Assembly (NCBI RefSeq): GCF_051401765.1
Contig: NW_027480544.1
Location: 1,240,001-1,304,000, forward strand
From: Calliopsis andreniformis
Lineage: Eukaryota > Arthropoda > Insecta > Hymenoptera > Andrenidae
Length of the DNA: 64,000 bases
Direction of reading: 5' to 3'
Under the pieces are notes generated by a model that was not told the origin of the DNA, ran no database searches, and saw nothing but the letters and a program-made list of their open reading frames with translations. Of this stretch, positions 12,472 to 25,355 are shown one piece after another (the stretch's first letter is position 1; every line of letters starts with the position of its first letter). A program made the position numbers and the translations under genes.

Positions 12472-14364
12472 TCCCTAATCCTCAATCTTCAATCCCCAAT
12501 CCTCAGTCCTCAATCCTCAATCCCCAATCTTAATCTGCAATCCTCAATACACACTCTTCAATCCTCAATCCTCAATCCTTAATCCTCAATCCTTAATCTA
12601 CAATCCTCATTCTTCAATGCTCAATACCCAATCCTCAATCTTCAATCCTCAATCCTCAATCCTCAATCCTCAATCCTCAACTTTCAATCCTCAATACTCA
12701 ATCTTCAATCCTCAATCCTCAATACTCAATCTTCCATCCTCAATCCTCAATCCTCAATCCTCAATCCTCAACCCTCAACAATCAACCTTCAATCCTCAAT
12801 ACTCAATCTGCAATCCTCAATCCTCAATCCTCAATCCTCAATCCTCATTCTTCAATCCTCAATGCCCAGTCCTCAATCTTCAATCCTCAATCCTCAATCC
12901 TCAATTCTCAATCCTGAATCCTCAGTCCTCAATCCACAATCCTGCATCCTCAAACCTCAATCGTCAATCGTCAGCCCTCGTCCTCAATCCTCAACACTCA
13001 ATCCTCAATCCTCAATATTCAATCATCAATACTCAATCTTCAATCCTCAATCCTCAATTCTGAGTCCTCAGTACTCAATTCTCAATCGTCAATCCTGAAT
13101 CCCCAATCCTCAATCTTCAATCCTCGATCCTCAATCCTCAATCCTCAATCCTCAATCGTCAATCCTCAATACTCAATCTTCCATCCTCAATCCTCAATCC
13201 GCAAGCCTCAATTCTCAATCCTCAATCCTCCATCCTCAACCATCAGTCTTCAATCCTCAATACTCAATCTGCAATCCTCAATCCTCAATCCTCAATCCTC
13301 AATCCTCATTCTTCAATCCTCAATGCCCAGTCCTCAATCTTCAATCCTCAATCCTCAATCCTCAATACTCAATCCTGATTCCTCAATCATCAATACTCAA
13401 TTTTCAATCCTCAATCCTCAACACTCAATCCTCAATACTGAATCCTCAAACCTCAATACTCTATCCTCAATCCTCAATCCTCATTCTTCAATCCTCAATA
13501 CCCAAAACTCAATCTTCAATCCTCAATCCTCAATCCTGAATTCTCAATCCTCAATCCTCAATCCTCAGACCTCAAACATCAATACTCAACCCTCGGTCCT
13601 CGTCTTCAATCCACAACCCTCAATCCTCAATCCTCAGTCCTCTATCCTCAATCCTCAATCCTCAAACCTCAATCCTCAACCGTCAGTCCCCGTCCTCAAT
13701 CCTCAAACACGAATCCTCAATCCTCAGACTTCAATCATCAATACTCAATCTTCAATCCTCAATCCTCAATCCTCATTCCTCAATCCTCAATCCTCATTCT
13801 TCAATCCTCATTCTTCAATCCTCAACACCCAATCTTCAATCTTCAATCCTCAATCCTCAACTCTCAATCCTCAATCCTCAGTCCTCAGTCCACAAACCTC
13901 AATCCTCAACCCTCAGCCCTCATCCTCAATCCCCAATCCTCAAACTTCAATCCTCAATCCTCAATCCTCAATTCTCAATCCTCAATCCTCAGTCCTCAGC
14001 CCTCAAACCTCTACCCTCAACCCTCAGCCCCCATCCTCAATCCTCAATCCTCAATCCTCAATCCTCAGACCTCAATCCACAATCCTCAATCCTCAAACCT
14101 CAATCGTCAATCGTCAGCCCTCGTCCTCAATCCTCAGCACTCAATCCTCAATCCTCAATATTCAATCATCAATACTCAATCTTCAATCCTCAATCCTCTA
14201 TCTTCAATCCTCAAACCTCAATTCTCAGTCCTCAATACTCAATCCTCAATCGTCAATCCTCAATCCCCAATCCTCAATATTCAATCCTCGATCCTCAATC
14301 CTCAATCCTCAATCCTCAATCCTCAATCCTCAATCTTGAATCCACAATACTCAATCTTCAATCC
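12472..14364 (+). repeat. Mosaic satellite between E5 and the E6 duplicate
   Basis: Opens with the standard downstream flank of a type-a block, then mixes S-like marks (caatgcccag near 12,862 and 13,322; tcgtcaatcgtcagccctcg near 12,960 and 14,105) and P-like marks (ctcggtcctcgtc near 13,590). It looks like S and P pieces recombined in another order. Nothing other than heptamers is seen. Confidence 0.55.
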
Positions 14365-14955
14365 TCAATCCTCAATTCTCAATCCTCAATCCTCAATCCT
14401 CAATCCTCAATCGTCAATCTTCAATCCTCAATACTCAATCTTCAATCCTCAATCCTCAATCCTCAATCCTCAATCCTCAATCCTCATTCTTCAATCCTCT
14501 ACCTTCAATCCTCTATCTTCAATCCTCAATCCTCAATCCTCAATCCTCAACACTCAATCTTCAATCCTCAGTCCTCAAACCTCAATCCTGAATCCCCTAT
14601 CCTGAATCCTCAATCTTCAGCCCTCAGTCCTCTACAATCAGTTGTCAATCCTCAATCCTCAATAGAGTATCATCAATTCACAGTTTTCATTACTCAATAC
14701 TCAATCTGCAATCTTCAAATCTCTATCCACAAACATCAATTCTCATCACTCAACACTCAACACTCAGTCCCCAATCCTGAATATTCAATTCTCAATCCTC
14801 AATCCACAATCCTCAACGTTCAATCCTCAATACTCAATCTTCGATGCTCATTCCTCAATCCTCAATTCTCAATTCTCAATCCTCAATCGTCAATCTTCAA
14901 TCGTCTATACTCAACCTTCAATCCTCAATCCTCAATCCTCGGTCCTCAATCCTCG
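14365..14955 (+). repeat. Dispersed duplicate, matches about 3,660-4,250
   Basis: Same order of rare marks as the earlier copy at offset 10,707: ctctaccttc, block of type c, caacgttcaatcc, then ctcggtcct units. One difference is tcttcgatgctc here against tcttcaatgctc. Confidence 0.75.
14628..14767 (+). repeat. Divergent 140-bp block E6 (type c)
   Basis: Near-identical to E3 through tcctcta, tagagta, tcatcaa, ttttcattac and caacactcaacactcag. It lies in the 10,707-base spaced segmental copy and so was not inserted on its own. Confidence 0.85.
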
Positions 14956-16005
14956 GTCCTCAATCCTCAACCGTCAATCTCCAATCCTGAATACTCAATC
15001 TTCAATCCTCAATCATCAATCCTCAGTCCTCAATCTTCAATCCTCAGTACTCAAACTGCAATCCTCAATCCTTAGTAGTCACTCCTCAATCCTCACTCTT
15101 CAATCCTCAATACCGAATCCTCAACCTTCAATCCTCAATCCCCAATCCTCAATTCTCAATCCTCAATCCTCAATCCTCAAACCTCAATCCTCAATCTTCA
15201 ATCCTCATTCTTCAATCCTCAATACCCAATCCTCAATCTTCAATCCTCAATCCTCAATCCTCAATCCTCAATCCTGAATCCTCAGTCCTCAATCCACAAT
15301 CCTCAATCCTCGAAACTCAATCGTCAATCGTCAGCCCTCGTCCTCAATCCTCAACACTCAATCCTCAATCCTCAATATTCAATCATCAATACTCAATCTG
15401 CAATCCTCAATCCTCAATCTTCAATCCTCAATCCTCAATTCTCAGTCCTCAATACTCAATCCTCAATCGTCAATCCTCAATCCCCAATCCTCTATATTCA
15501 ATCCTCGATCCTCAATCCTCAATCCTCAATCCTCAATCTTCAATCCTCAATACTCAATCTTCAATCCTCAATCCTCAATCCTCAATCCTCAATGCTTAAT
15601 CCTCAATCCTCAATCCTCAACCATCAATCTTCAGTCCTCAATCCTCAATTCTCAATCCTCAATGCTCAATACTCAATCGTCAATCCTCAATCCCCAATCC
15701 TCAATCTTCAATCCTCAATCCTCAATCCGCAATTCTCAATCCTCAATCCTCAATCCTCAATCCTCAATCCTCAATCCTCAATCGTCAATCTTCAATCCTC
15801 AATACTCAATCTTCAATACTCAATCCTCAATTCTCAATCCTCAATGCTCAATACTCAATCGTCAATCCTCAATCCCCAATCCTCAATCTGCAATCCTCAA
15901 TCCTCAATCCTCAATCCTCAATCCTCGATCCTCAATCTTCAATCCTCTATACTCAATCTTCAATCCTCAATCCTCAATCCTCAATCCTCAATCCTCAATC
16001 ATCAG
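14956..16005 (+). repeat. Mosaic satellite upstream of S copy 4
   Basis: Contains rarer variants such as cttagtagtcactcctc near 15,070 and caataccgaatcc near 15,110. About 15,535-15,880 matches about 19,229-19,574 (offset 3,694) and also 1,860-2,160 of S copy 1, marked by caatgcttaatcc and caatgctcaatactc. No gene or mobile element seen. Confidence 0.55.
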
Positions 16006-18121
16006 TCCTCATTCTTCAATCCTCAATACCCAATCCTCAATCTTCAATCCTCAATCCTCAATCCTCAATCCTCAATCCTCAATCCTCAACTTTCAATCCT
16101 CAATACTCAATCTTCAATCCTCAAGTCTCAATACTCAATCTTCCATCCTCAATCCTCAATCCTCAATCCTCAATGCTCAATTCTCAATCCTCAATCCTCA
16201 ACCATCAATCCTCAATCCTCAATACTCAATCATCAATACTCAATCTGCAATCCTCAATCCTCAATCCCCAATCCTCAATCCTCATTCTTCAATCCTCAAT
16301 GCCCAGTCCTCAATCTTCAGTCCTCAATCCTCAATCCTCAACTCTCAATCCTCAATCCTCAATCATCAATACTCAATCTTCAATCCTCAATCCTCAATTC
16401 TCAATCCTGAATCCTCAGTCCTCAATCCACAATCATCCATCCTCAAACCTCAATCGTCAATCGTCAGCCCTCGTCCTCAATCCGCAACACTCAATCCACA
16501 ATGCTCAATATTCAATCATCAATACTCAATCTTCAATCCTCAATCCTCAATTCTCAGTCCTCAATACTCAATCCTCAATCGTCAATCCTCAATCCCCAAT
16601 CCTCAATCTTCAATCCTCGATCCTCAATCCTCAATCCTCAATCCTCAATCTTCAATCCTCAATACTCAATCTTCCATCCTCAATCCTCAATCCTCAATCC
16701 TCAATGCTCAATCCTCAATCCTCCATCCTCAACCATCAATCTTCAATCCTCAATACTCAATCTGCAATCCTCAATCCTCAATCCTCAATCCTCAATCCTC
16801 ATTCTTCAATCCTCAATGCCCAGTCCTCAATCTTCAATCCTCAATCCTCAATCCTCAATTGTCAATCCTCAATCCTCAATCATCAATACTCAATTTTCAA
16901 TCCTCAATCCTCAATCCTCAATCCTCAATACTGAATCCTCAAACCTCAATACTCTATCCTCAATCCTCAATCCTCATTCTTCAATCCTCAATTCCCAAAA
17001 CTCAATCTTCAATCCTCAATCCTCATTCCTCAATCCTCAATCCTAATTCTTCAATCCTCATTCTTCAATCCTCAACAAACAATCTTCAATCTCCAATCCT
17101 CAATCCTCAACTCTCAATCCTCAATCCTCAGTCCTCAGTCCACAAACCTCAATCCTCAACCCCCAGCCCTCATCCTCAACCCTCAATCCTCAAACTTCAA
17201 TCCTCAATCCTCAATCCTCAATTCTCAATCCTCAATCCTCAGTCCTCAGTCCTCAAACCTCTACCCTCAACCCTCAGCCCTCATCCTCAATCCTCAATCC
17301 TCAATCCTCAATCCTCAGTCCTCAATCCACAATCCTCAATCCTCAAACCTCAATCGTCAATCGTCAGCCCTCGTCCTCAATCCTCCGCACTCAATTCTCA
17401 ATCCTCAATATTCAATCATCAATACTCAATCTTCAATCCTCAATCCTCAATCTTCAATCCTCAATCCTCAATTCTAAGTCCTCAATACTCAATCCTCAAT
17501 CGTCAATCCTCAATCCCCAATCCTCTATATTCAATCCTCGATCCTCAATCCTCAATCCTCAATCCTCAATCTTCAATCCTCAATACTCAATCTTCAATCC
17601 TCAATCCTCAATCCTCAATCCTCAATGCTTAATCCTCAATCCTCAATCCTCAACCATCAATCTTCAGACCTCAATCCTCAATTCTCATTCCTCAATGCTC
17701 AATACTCAATCGTCAATCCTCAATCCCCAATCCTCAATCTTCAATCCTCAATCCTCAATCCTCAATTCTCAATCCTCAATCCTCAATCCTCAAACCTCAA
17801 TCCTCAATCCTCAATCGTCAATCTTCAATCCTCAATACCCAATCTTCAATACTCAATCCTCAATTCTCAATCCTCAATGCTCAATACGCAATCGTCAATC
17901 CTCAATCCCCAATCCTCAATCTTCAATCCTCAATCCTCAATCCTCAATCCTCAATCCTCGATCCTCAATCTTCAATCCTCAATACTCAATCTTCAATCCT
18001 CAATCCTCAATCCTCAATCCTCAATCCTCAATCCTCAGTCCTCAATCCTCAAACCTCAATCCTCAACCGTCAGTCCTCGTCCTCAATCCTCAATCCTCAA
18101 TCCTCAATCTTCAATCCTCAA
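16006..18121 (+). repeat. Higher-order segment S, copy 4, with a 139-bp loss
   Basis: Matches copy 2 first at offset 11,225 and then, from about 16,210, at offset 11,086. The 139-base difference is a deletion that removed one tcgtcaatcgtcagccctcg module (20 heptamers less one base, because the lost module contained a 6-bp unit). It runs without a break into P copy 2, as copy 2 runs into P copy 1, so S-P was copied as one piece. Confidence 0.78.
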
Positions 18122-19229
18122 CACTCAATCTTCCATCCTCAATCCTCAATCCTCAATCCTCAATGCTCAATCCTCAATCCTCAATCCTCAACCATCAATC
18201 TTCAATCCTCAATACTCAATCTGCAATCCTCAATCCTCAATCCTCAATCCTCATTCTTCAATCCTCAATGCCCAGTCCTCAATCTTCAATCCTCAATCCT
18301 CAATCCTCAACTCTCAATCCTCAATCCTCAATCATCAGTTCTCAATCTTCAATCCTCAATCCTCAATCCTCAATCCTCAATACTTAATCCTCAAACCTCA
18401 ATACTCTATCCTCAATCCTCAATCCTTATTCTTGAATCCTCAATACCCAAAACTCAATCTTCAATCCTCAATCCTCAATCCTCAATTCTCAATCCTCAAT
18501 CCTCAATCCTCAGACCTCAAACATCAATACTCAACCCTCGGTCCTCGTCCTCAATCCACAACCCTCAATCCTCAATCCTCAGTCCTCTATCCTGAATCCT
18601 CAATCCTCAAACATCAATCCTCAACCGTCAGTCCCCGTCGTCAATCCTCAAACATGAATCCTCAATCCTCAGACTTCAATCATCAATACTCAATCTTCAA
18701 TCCTCAATCCTCAAACCTCATTCATCAATCCTCAATCCTCATTCTTCAATCCTCATTCTTCAATCCCCAACACCCAATCTTCAATCTTCAATCCTCAATC
18801 CTCAACTCTCAACCCTCAATCCTGAGTCCTCAGTCCACAAACCTCAATCCTCAACCCTCAGCCCTCATCCTCATTCCTCAATCCTCATACATCAATCCTC
18901 AATCCTCAATCCTCAATTCTCAATCCTCAATCCTCAGTCCTCAGTCCTCAAACCTCTACCCTCAACCCTCAGCCCTCATCCTCAATCCTCAATCCTCAAT
19001 CCTCAATCCTCAGTCCTCAATCCACAATCCTCAATCCTCAAACCTCAATCCTCAATCCTCAACACTCAATCCTCAATCCTCAATATTCAATCATCAATAC
19101 TCAATCTTCAATCCTCAATCCTCAATTCTCAGTCCTCAATACTCAATCCTCAATCCTCATTCTTCAATCCTCAATGCCCAGTCCTCAATCTTCAATCCTC
19201 AATCCTCAATCCTCAATTCTCAATCCTCA
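18122..19229 (+). repeat. Higher-order segment P, copy 2
   Basis: Follows P copy 1 at offset 11,086, then 11,079 after loss of one heptamer before 18,381. Shared marks include tacttaatcc, gtccccgtcgtc and cctcatacatcaatcc. A change to tcctgagtcc near 18,823 is private. Confidence 0.8.
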
Positions 19230-19880
19230 ATCTTCAATCCTCAATACTCAATCTTCAATCCTCAATCCTCAATCCTCAATCCTCAATGCTTAATCCTCAA
19301 TCCTCAATCCTCAACCATCAATCTTCAGTCCTCAATCCTCAATTCTCAATCCTCAATGCTCAATACTCAATCGTCAATCCTCAATCCCCAATCCTCAATC
19401 TTCAATCCTCAATCCTCAATCCTCAATTCTCAATCCTCAATCCTCAACCCTCAATCCTCAATCCTCAATCCTCAATCGTCAATCTTCAATCCTCAATACT
19501 CAATCTTCAATACTCAATCCTCAATTCTCAATCCTCAATGCTCAATACTCAATCGTCAATCCTCAACCCCAATCCTCAATCTTCAATCCTCAATCCTCAA
19601 TCCTCAATCCTCAATCCTCGATCCTCAATCTTCAATCCTCAATACTCAATCTTCAATCCTCAATCCTCAATCCTCAATCCTCAATCCTCAATCCTCAGTC
19701 CTCAATCCTCAAACCTCAATCCTCAACCGTCAGTCCTCGTCCTCAATCCTCAACCCTCAATCCTCAATCATCCCATCTTCAACCATCAATACTCAATCTT
19801 CAATCATCAATCCTCAATCCTCAGTCCTCAAACCTCAATCCTGAATCCTCAATCCTGAATCCTCAATCTTCAGCCCTGAG
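19230..19880 (+). repeat. S-tail-like satellite leading to block E7
   Basis: To about 19,574 it matches 15,535-15,880. At about 19,566 a unit is shortened by one base (cctcaaccccaatcc), so the heptamer register slips there. It ends with the type-a flank; here cctcccatcttcaatcatc has become catcccatcttcaaccatc. Confidence 0.6.
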
Positions 19881-20020
19881 TCCTCAACAATCAGTTGCCA
19901 ATCCTCAATCCTCAATTGAATATCCTCAATTCACAGTTTTCAATACACAATACTCAATCTGCAATCTTCAGATCTCTATCCACAAACATCAATTCTCATT
20001 ACTCAACCCTGAATACTCAG
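19881..20020 (+). repeat. Divergent 140-bp block E7 (type a)
   Basis: Type-a block with ttgccaa and AGATCT. Private changes are ttgaata where sisters have tcgaata, and ctcattactc where sisters have ctcatcactc. It is followed by the standard flank with cttaatcttcaatcc and caatacacagtc, as after E4. Confidence 0.85.
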
Positions 20021-20760
20021 TCCCTAATCCTCAATCTTCAATCCCCAATCCTCAATCCTCAATCCTCAATCCTCAATCTTAATCTTCAATCCTCAATACA
20101 CAGTCTTCAATCCTCAATCCTCAATCCTCAATCCTCAATCCTCAATCTTCAATCCTCATTCTTCAATCCTCAATACCCAATCCTCAATCTTCAATCCTCA
20201 ATCCTCAATCCTCAATCCTCAATCCTCAATCCTCAACTTTCAATCCTCAATACTCAATCTTCAATCCTCAATCCTCAATACTCAATCTTCCATCCTCAAT
20301 CCTCAATCCTCATTTCTCAATGCTCAATCCTCAATCCTGAATCCTCAACCATCAATGTTCAATCCTGAATACTCAATCTGCAATCCTCAATCCTCAATCC
20401 TCAATCCTCAATCCTCATTCTTCAATCCTCAATGCCCAGTCCTCAATCTTCAATCCTCAATCCTCAATCCTCAATTCTCAATCCTGAATCCTCAGTCCTC
20501 AATCCACAATCCTCAATCCTCAAACCTCAATCGTCAATCGTCAGCCCTCGTCCTCAATCCTCAACACTCAATCCTCAATCCTCAATATTCAATCATCAAT
20601 ACTCAATCTTCAATCCTCAATCCTCAATCTTCAATCCTCAATCCTCAATTCTCAGTCCTCAATACTCAATCCTCAGTCGTCAATCCTCAATCCCCAATCC
20701 TCAATCTTCAATCCTCGATCCTCAATCATCAATCCTCAATCCTCAATCTTCAATCCTCAA
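20021..20760 (+). repeat. Satellite between E7 and P copy 3, S-like
   Basis: Resembles the opening of S (caatacacagtc, caatacccaatcc, then caatgcccag near 20,431 and the tcgtcaatcgtcagccctcg module near 20,530) but with pieces missing relative to copies 1-3. No other feature seen. Confidence 0.6.
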
Positions 20761-21795
20761 CACTCAATCTTCCATCCACAATCCTCAATCCTCAATCCTC
20801 AATGCTCAATCCTCAATCCTCAATCCTCAACCATCAATCTTCAATCCTCAATACTCAATCTGCAATCCTCAATCCTCAATCCTCAATCCTCAATCCTCAT
20901 TCTTCAATCCTCAATGCCCAGTCCTCAATCTTCAATCCTCAATCATCAATCCTCAACTCCCAATCCTCAATCCTCAATCATCAATACTCAATCTTCAATC
21001 CTCAATCCTCAATCCTCAATCCTCAATACTGAATCCTCAAACCTCAATACTCTATCCTCAATCCTCAATCCTCATTCTTGAATCCTCAATACCCAAAACT
21101 CAATCTTCAATCCTCAATCCTCAATCCTCAATTCTCAATCCTCAATCCTCAATCCTCAGAGCTCAAACATCAATACTCAACCCTCGGTCCCCGTCCTCAA
21201 TCCACAACCCTCAATCCTCAATCCTCAGTCCTCTATCCTGAATCCTCAATCCTCAAACCTCAATCCTCAACCGTCTGTCCCCGTCGTCAATCCTCAAACA
21301 TGAATCCTCAATCCTCAGACTTCAATCATCAATACTCTATCTTCAATCCTCAATCCTCAAACCTCATTCCTCAATCCTCAGTCCTCATTCTTCAATCCTC
21401 ATTCTTCAATCCCCAACACCCAATCTACAATCTTCAATCCTCAATCCTCAACTCTCAATCCTCAATCCTCAGTCCTCAGTCCACAAACCTCAATCCTCAA
21501 CCCTCAGCCCTCATCCTCATTCCTCAATCCTCATACATCAATCCTCAATCCTCAATCCTCAATTCTCAATCCTCAATCCTCAGTCCTCAGTCCTCAAACC
21601 TCTACCCTCAACCCTCAGCCCTCATCCTCAATCCTCAATCCTCAATCCTCAATCCTCAGTCCTCAATCCACAATCCTCAATCCTCAAACCTCAATCCTCA
21701 ATCCTCAACACTCAATCCTCAATCCTCAATATTCAATCATCAATACTCAATCTTCAATCCTCAATCCTCAATTCTCAGTCCTCAATACTCAATCC
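20761..21795 (+). repeat. Higher-order segment P, copy 3
   Basis: Matches P copy 1 at a constant offset of 13,725. Private substitutions include ctcagagctcaaac (copy 1 ctcagacctc), ccgtctgtcc (copy 1 ccgtcagtcc) and caatctacaatc near 21,423. It parts from copy 1 at about 21,795, where cctgaatcgtc begins. Confidence 0.8.
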
Positions 21796-22274
21796 TGAAT
21801 CGTCAATCCTCAATCCCCAATCCTCAATCTTCAATCCTCGATCCTCAATCCTCAATCCTCAATCCTCAATCTTCAATCCTCAATACTCAATCTTCCATCC
21901 TCAATCCTCAATCCTCAATCCTCAATGCTCAATCCTCAATCCTCCATCCTCAACCATCAATCTTCAATCCTCAATACTCAATCTGCAATCCTCAATCCTC
22001 AATCCTCAATCCTCAATCCTCAATCTTCAATCCTCAATACTAAGTCTTCAATCCTCAATCCTCAATCCTCACTCCTCAATTCTCAATCCTCAACCCTCAA
22101 TCCTCAGACCTCAAACAGCAATACTCAACCCTCAGTCCTCGTCCTCAATCCACAACCATCAATACTTAATCCTCAATCTTCAATCATCAATATTCAATCT
22201 TCAGTCCTCAATCCTCAGTCCTCAAACCACAATCCTGTATCCTCAATCCTGAATCCTCAATCCTCAGCCCTGAG
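21796..22274 (+). repeat. Satellite upstream of block E8
   Basis: S-like to about 22,020, then a stretch with cagacctcaaacagcaatac and caatcatcaatattcaatc, which recurs near 24,206-24,300. No gene or RNA seen. Confidence 0.55.
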
Positions 22275-22414
22275 TCCTTAAGAATCAGTTGTCAATCCTC
22301 AATCCTCAATAGAATATCCTCAATTCACAGTTTTCAATACTCAATACTCAATCTGCAATCTTCAGATCTCTATCCACAAACATCAATTCTCATCACTCAA
22401 CCCTCAATACTCAG
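22275..22414 (+). repeat. Divergent 140-bp block E8 (type a variant)
   Basis: Starts tccttaa, gaatcag instead of tcctcaa, caatcag. It keeps AGATCT of type a but has ttgtcaa and a plain ccctcaatactcag end. It shares ccttaa and these features with E12 at 25,615; the two lie 3,340 bases apart in a partly duplicated region. Confidence 0.85.
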
Positions 22415-22833
22415 TCCCTAATCCTCAATCTTCAATCCTCAATCCTCAATCCTCAATCCTCAATCCTCAATCTTAACCTTCAATCCTCAATACTCAATCT
22501 TCAATCCTCAATCCTCAATCCTCACTCCTCAATCCTCAGTCCTCAACCCTCAATACTCAATCTTCAATCCTCAATCCTCAATCCTCAATCATCAATCCTC
22601 AATCCTCAATCCTCAATCGTCAATCTTCAATCCTCAATCCTCAATCCTCAATCCACAATCCTCAAACCTCAATCCTCAACCGTCAGTCCTCGCCCTCAAT
22701 CCTCAACCCTCAATCCTCAATCCTCCCACCTTCAATCATCAATACTCGAACTTCAATTCTCAATCCTCAATCCTCAGTCCTCAAACCTCAATCCTGAATC
22801 CTCAATCCTGAATCCTCAATCTTCAGCCCTGAG

Positions 22834-22972
22834 TCCTCAACAATCAGTTGTCAATTCTCAATCTCAATAGAATATCATCAATTCACAGTTTTCAATACTC
22901 AATACTCAATCTGCAATCTTCGAATCTCTATCCACAAGCATCAATTCTCATCATTCAGCCCTCAACACTCAG
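22834..22972 (+). repeat. Divergent block E9 (type c, one base short)
   Basis: Type-c block in which caatcctcaatag has become caatctcaatag, so one unit is 6 bp and the register slips by one. It has tcttcga (sisters tcttcaa) and cattcagcc. The tcttcga change is shared with E26 at 63,110, so these two are probable sisters across 40 kb. Confidence 0.83.
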
Positions 22973-23531
22973 TCCCCAATCCTCAATCTTCAATCCTCAA
23001 TCCTCAATCCACAATCCTCGATCCTCAATCCTCAATCCTCAATCCTCAACCTTGAATCCTCAATACTCCATCTTCAATAATCAATCCTCAATTCTCAATC
23101 CTCAATACTCAATCCTCAATCGTCAATCCTCAATCCCCAATCATCAATCTTCAATCCTCAATCCTCAATCCTCAATCCACAATCCTCAACCCTCAATCCT
23201 CAATCGTCAATCTTCAATCCTCAATACTCAATCTTCTATCCTCAATCCTCAATCCTCAATCCTCAATCCTCAGTCCTCATTCTTCAATCCTCAATCTTCA
23301 AACCTCAATCTTCAATCCTCAATCCTCAGCCCTCATTCTCAATCATCATTCCACAATCCTCAAACCTCAATCCTCAACCGTCAGACCTCGTCCTCAAACC
23401 TCAACTCTCAATCCTCAATTCTCCCATCTTCAATCATCAATACTCAACCTTCAATCCTCAATCCTCAATCCTCAGTCCTCAAACCTCAATCCTGAATCCT
23501 CAATCCTGAATCCTCAATCTTTAGCCCTGAG
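22973..23531 (+). repeat. Satellite between E9 and E10
   Basis: Carries ccaatcatcaatc, tcttctatcc and cagccctcattctc in the order also found near 26,790-27,030 and 61,510-61,730. Three distant copies in the same order indicate a segment of about 500-600 bp moved as a unit. Confidence 0.65.
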
Positions 23532-23671
23532 TCCTCAACAATCAGTTGCAAATCCTCAATCCTCAATCGAATATCCTCAATTCACAGTTTTCAATACACA
23601 ATACTCAATCTGCAATCTTCAGATCTCTATTAACAAACATCAATTCTCATCACTCAACCCTGAATACTCAG
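23532..23671 (+). repeat. Divergent 140-bp block E10 (type a)
   Basis: Has ttgcaaa (sisters ttgccaa), shared only with E14, plus tcgaata and AGATCT. Private changes are ctattaacaaac and gtccataatcc just after it. Confidence 0.85.
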
Positions 23672-24922
23672 TCCATAATCCTCAATCTTCAATCCTCAAT
23701 CCTCAATCCTCAATCCTCAATCCTCAATCTTAATCTTCAATCCTCAATACTCAATCTTCAATCCTCAATCCTCAATCCACAATCCTCAATCCTCAATATT
23801 CAATCCTCAATACTCAATCGTCAATCCTCAGTCCCCAATCCTCAATCTTGAATCCTCAATCCTCAATCCTCAATCCTCAATCCTCAATCTTCAATCCTCA
23901 ATACTCAATCATCAATCCTCAATCTTCAATCCTCAGTCCCAAATCCTCAATCTTCAATAATCAATCCTCAATCCTCAATCTTCAATCCTCAATCCTCAGT
24001 CCACACACCTCAATTCTGAATCCTCAATCCTCAATCCTCAATCCTCAATCTTCAATCCTCAATACTCAATATTCAATCCTCAATCCTCAATCCTCAATGC
24101 TCAATCCTCAATCCTCAATCCTCAATCTTCAATCCTCAATACTCAGTCTTCAATCCTCAATCCTCAATCCTCACTCCTCAATTCTCAATCCTCAATCCTC
24201 AATCCTCAGACCACAAACAGCAATACTCAACCCTCAGTCCTCGTCCTCAATCCACAACCATCAATACTCAATCCTCAATCTTCAATCATCAATATTCAAT
24301 CTTCAGTCCTCAATCCTCAATCCTCAATCCTCAATCCTCAATCCTCAATCCTCACTGTTCAATCCGCAATACCCAATCCTCAATCTTCAATCCTCAATCC
24401 TCAATCCTCAATCCTCAATCGCCAGGCTTCAATCCTCAATACTCAATCTTCAATCCTCAATACTCAATCCTCATTCCTCAATCCTCATTCTTCAATCCTC
24501 AACACCCAATCCTTTAATCTTCAATCCTCAATCCTCAATTCTCAACTCTCAATCCTCAATCCTCAGTCCTCAGTCCACAAACCTCAATCCTCATCCCTCA
24601 GCCCTCATCCTCAATCCTCAATCCTCAAACTTCAATCCTCAATACTCAATCCTCAATTCTCAATCCTCAATCCTCAGTCCTCAGTCCTCAAACCTCTACC
24701 ATCAATACTCAATCCTCAATACCCAATCCTCAATCTTCAATCCTCAATCCTCAATCCTCAATCCTCTATCCTCAATCCTCAATCCTCAATCTTCAACCCT
24801 CAGTCCCAAATCCTCAATCTTCAATCATCAATACTCAATCTTCAATCCTCAATCCTCAATCCTCAGTCCTCAAACCTCAATCCTGAATCCTCAATCCTGA
24901 ATCCTCAATCTTCAGCCCTGAG
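23672..24922 (+). repeat. Mosaic satellite between E10 and E11
   Basis: Contains a copy of cagaccacaaacagcaatac, a divergent ctcactgttcaatccgc near 24,352 and cgccaggcttc near 24,420. P-like units with ctctaccatcaatac lie near 24,695. Only heptamers are present. Confidence 0.55.
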
Positions 24923-25062
24923 TCCTCAACAATCAGTAGTCAATCCTGAATCCTCAGTAGAATATCCTCAATTCACAGTTTTCAACACTCAATACTCGAT
25001 CTGCAATCTTCAAACTACTATGCACAAACATCAAATCTCATCACTCAATCCTCAACACTCAG
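24923..25062 (+). repeat. Divergent 140-bp block E11 (type b, first of its type)
   Basis: Type b has cagtagtcaa, cagtagaata, cgatc in the middle and aaccactatcc in place of AGATCT. This copy is an outlier: aactactatgc for aaccactatcc, cgatctgcaatc for cgatcagcaatc, and caaatctcatc. It is the first type-b copy; the others all lie downstream of 29 kb. Confidence 0.85.
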
Positions 25063-25355
25063 TCCTCAATGTCCAATCCTCAATCCTCACTTCTCAATCT
25101 TCAATCCTCAATACTGTACCTTCAATCCTCAATCCTCAATCCTCAATCCTCAATCCTCAATACTCAATCCTCAATCCTCAATCCTCAATCCTCAATCTTC
25201 AATCCTCAATACTCAATCTTCAATCCTCAATCCTCAATCCTCAATCCTCAATCATCAATCCTCAATCATCAATCCTCAATCTTCAATACTCAATCCTCAA
25301 CCCTCAATCCTCAATCCTCAATACTCAACCATCAATCCTCAATTCTCAATACTCA

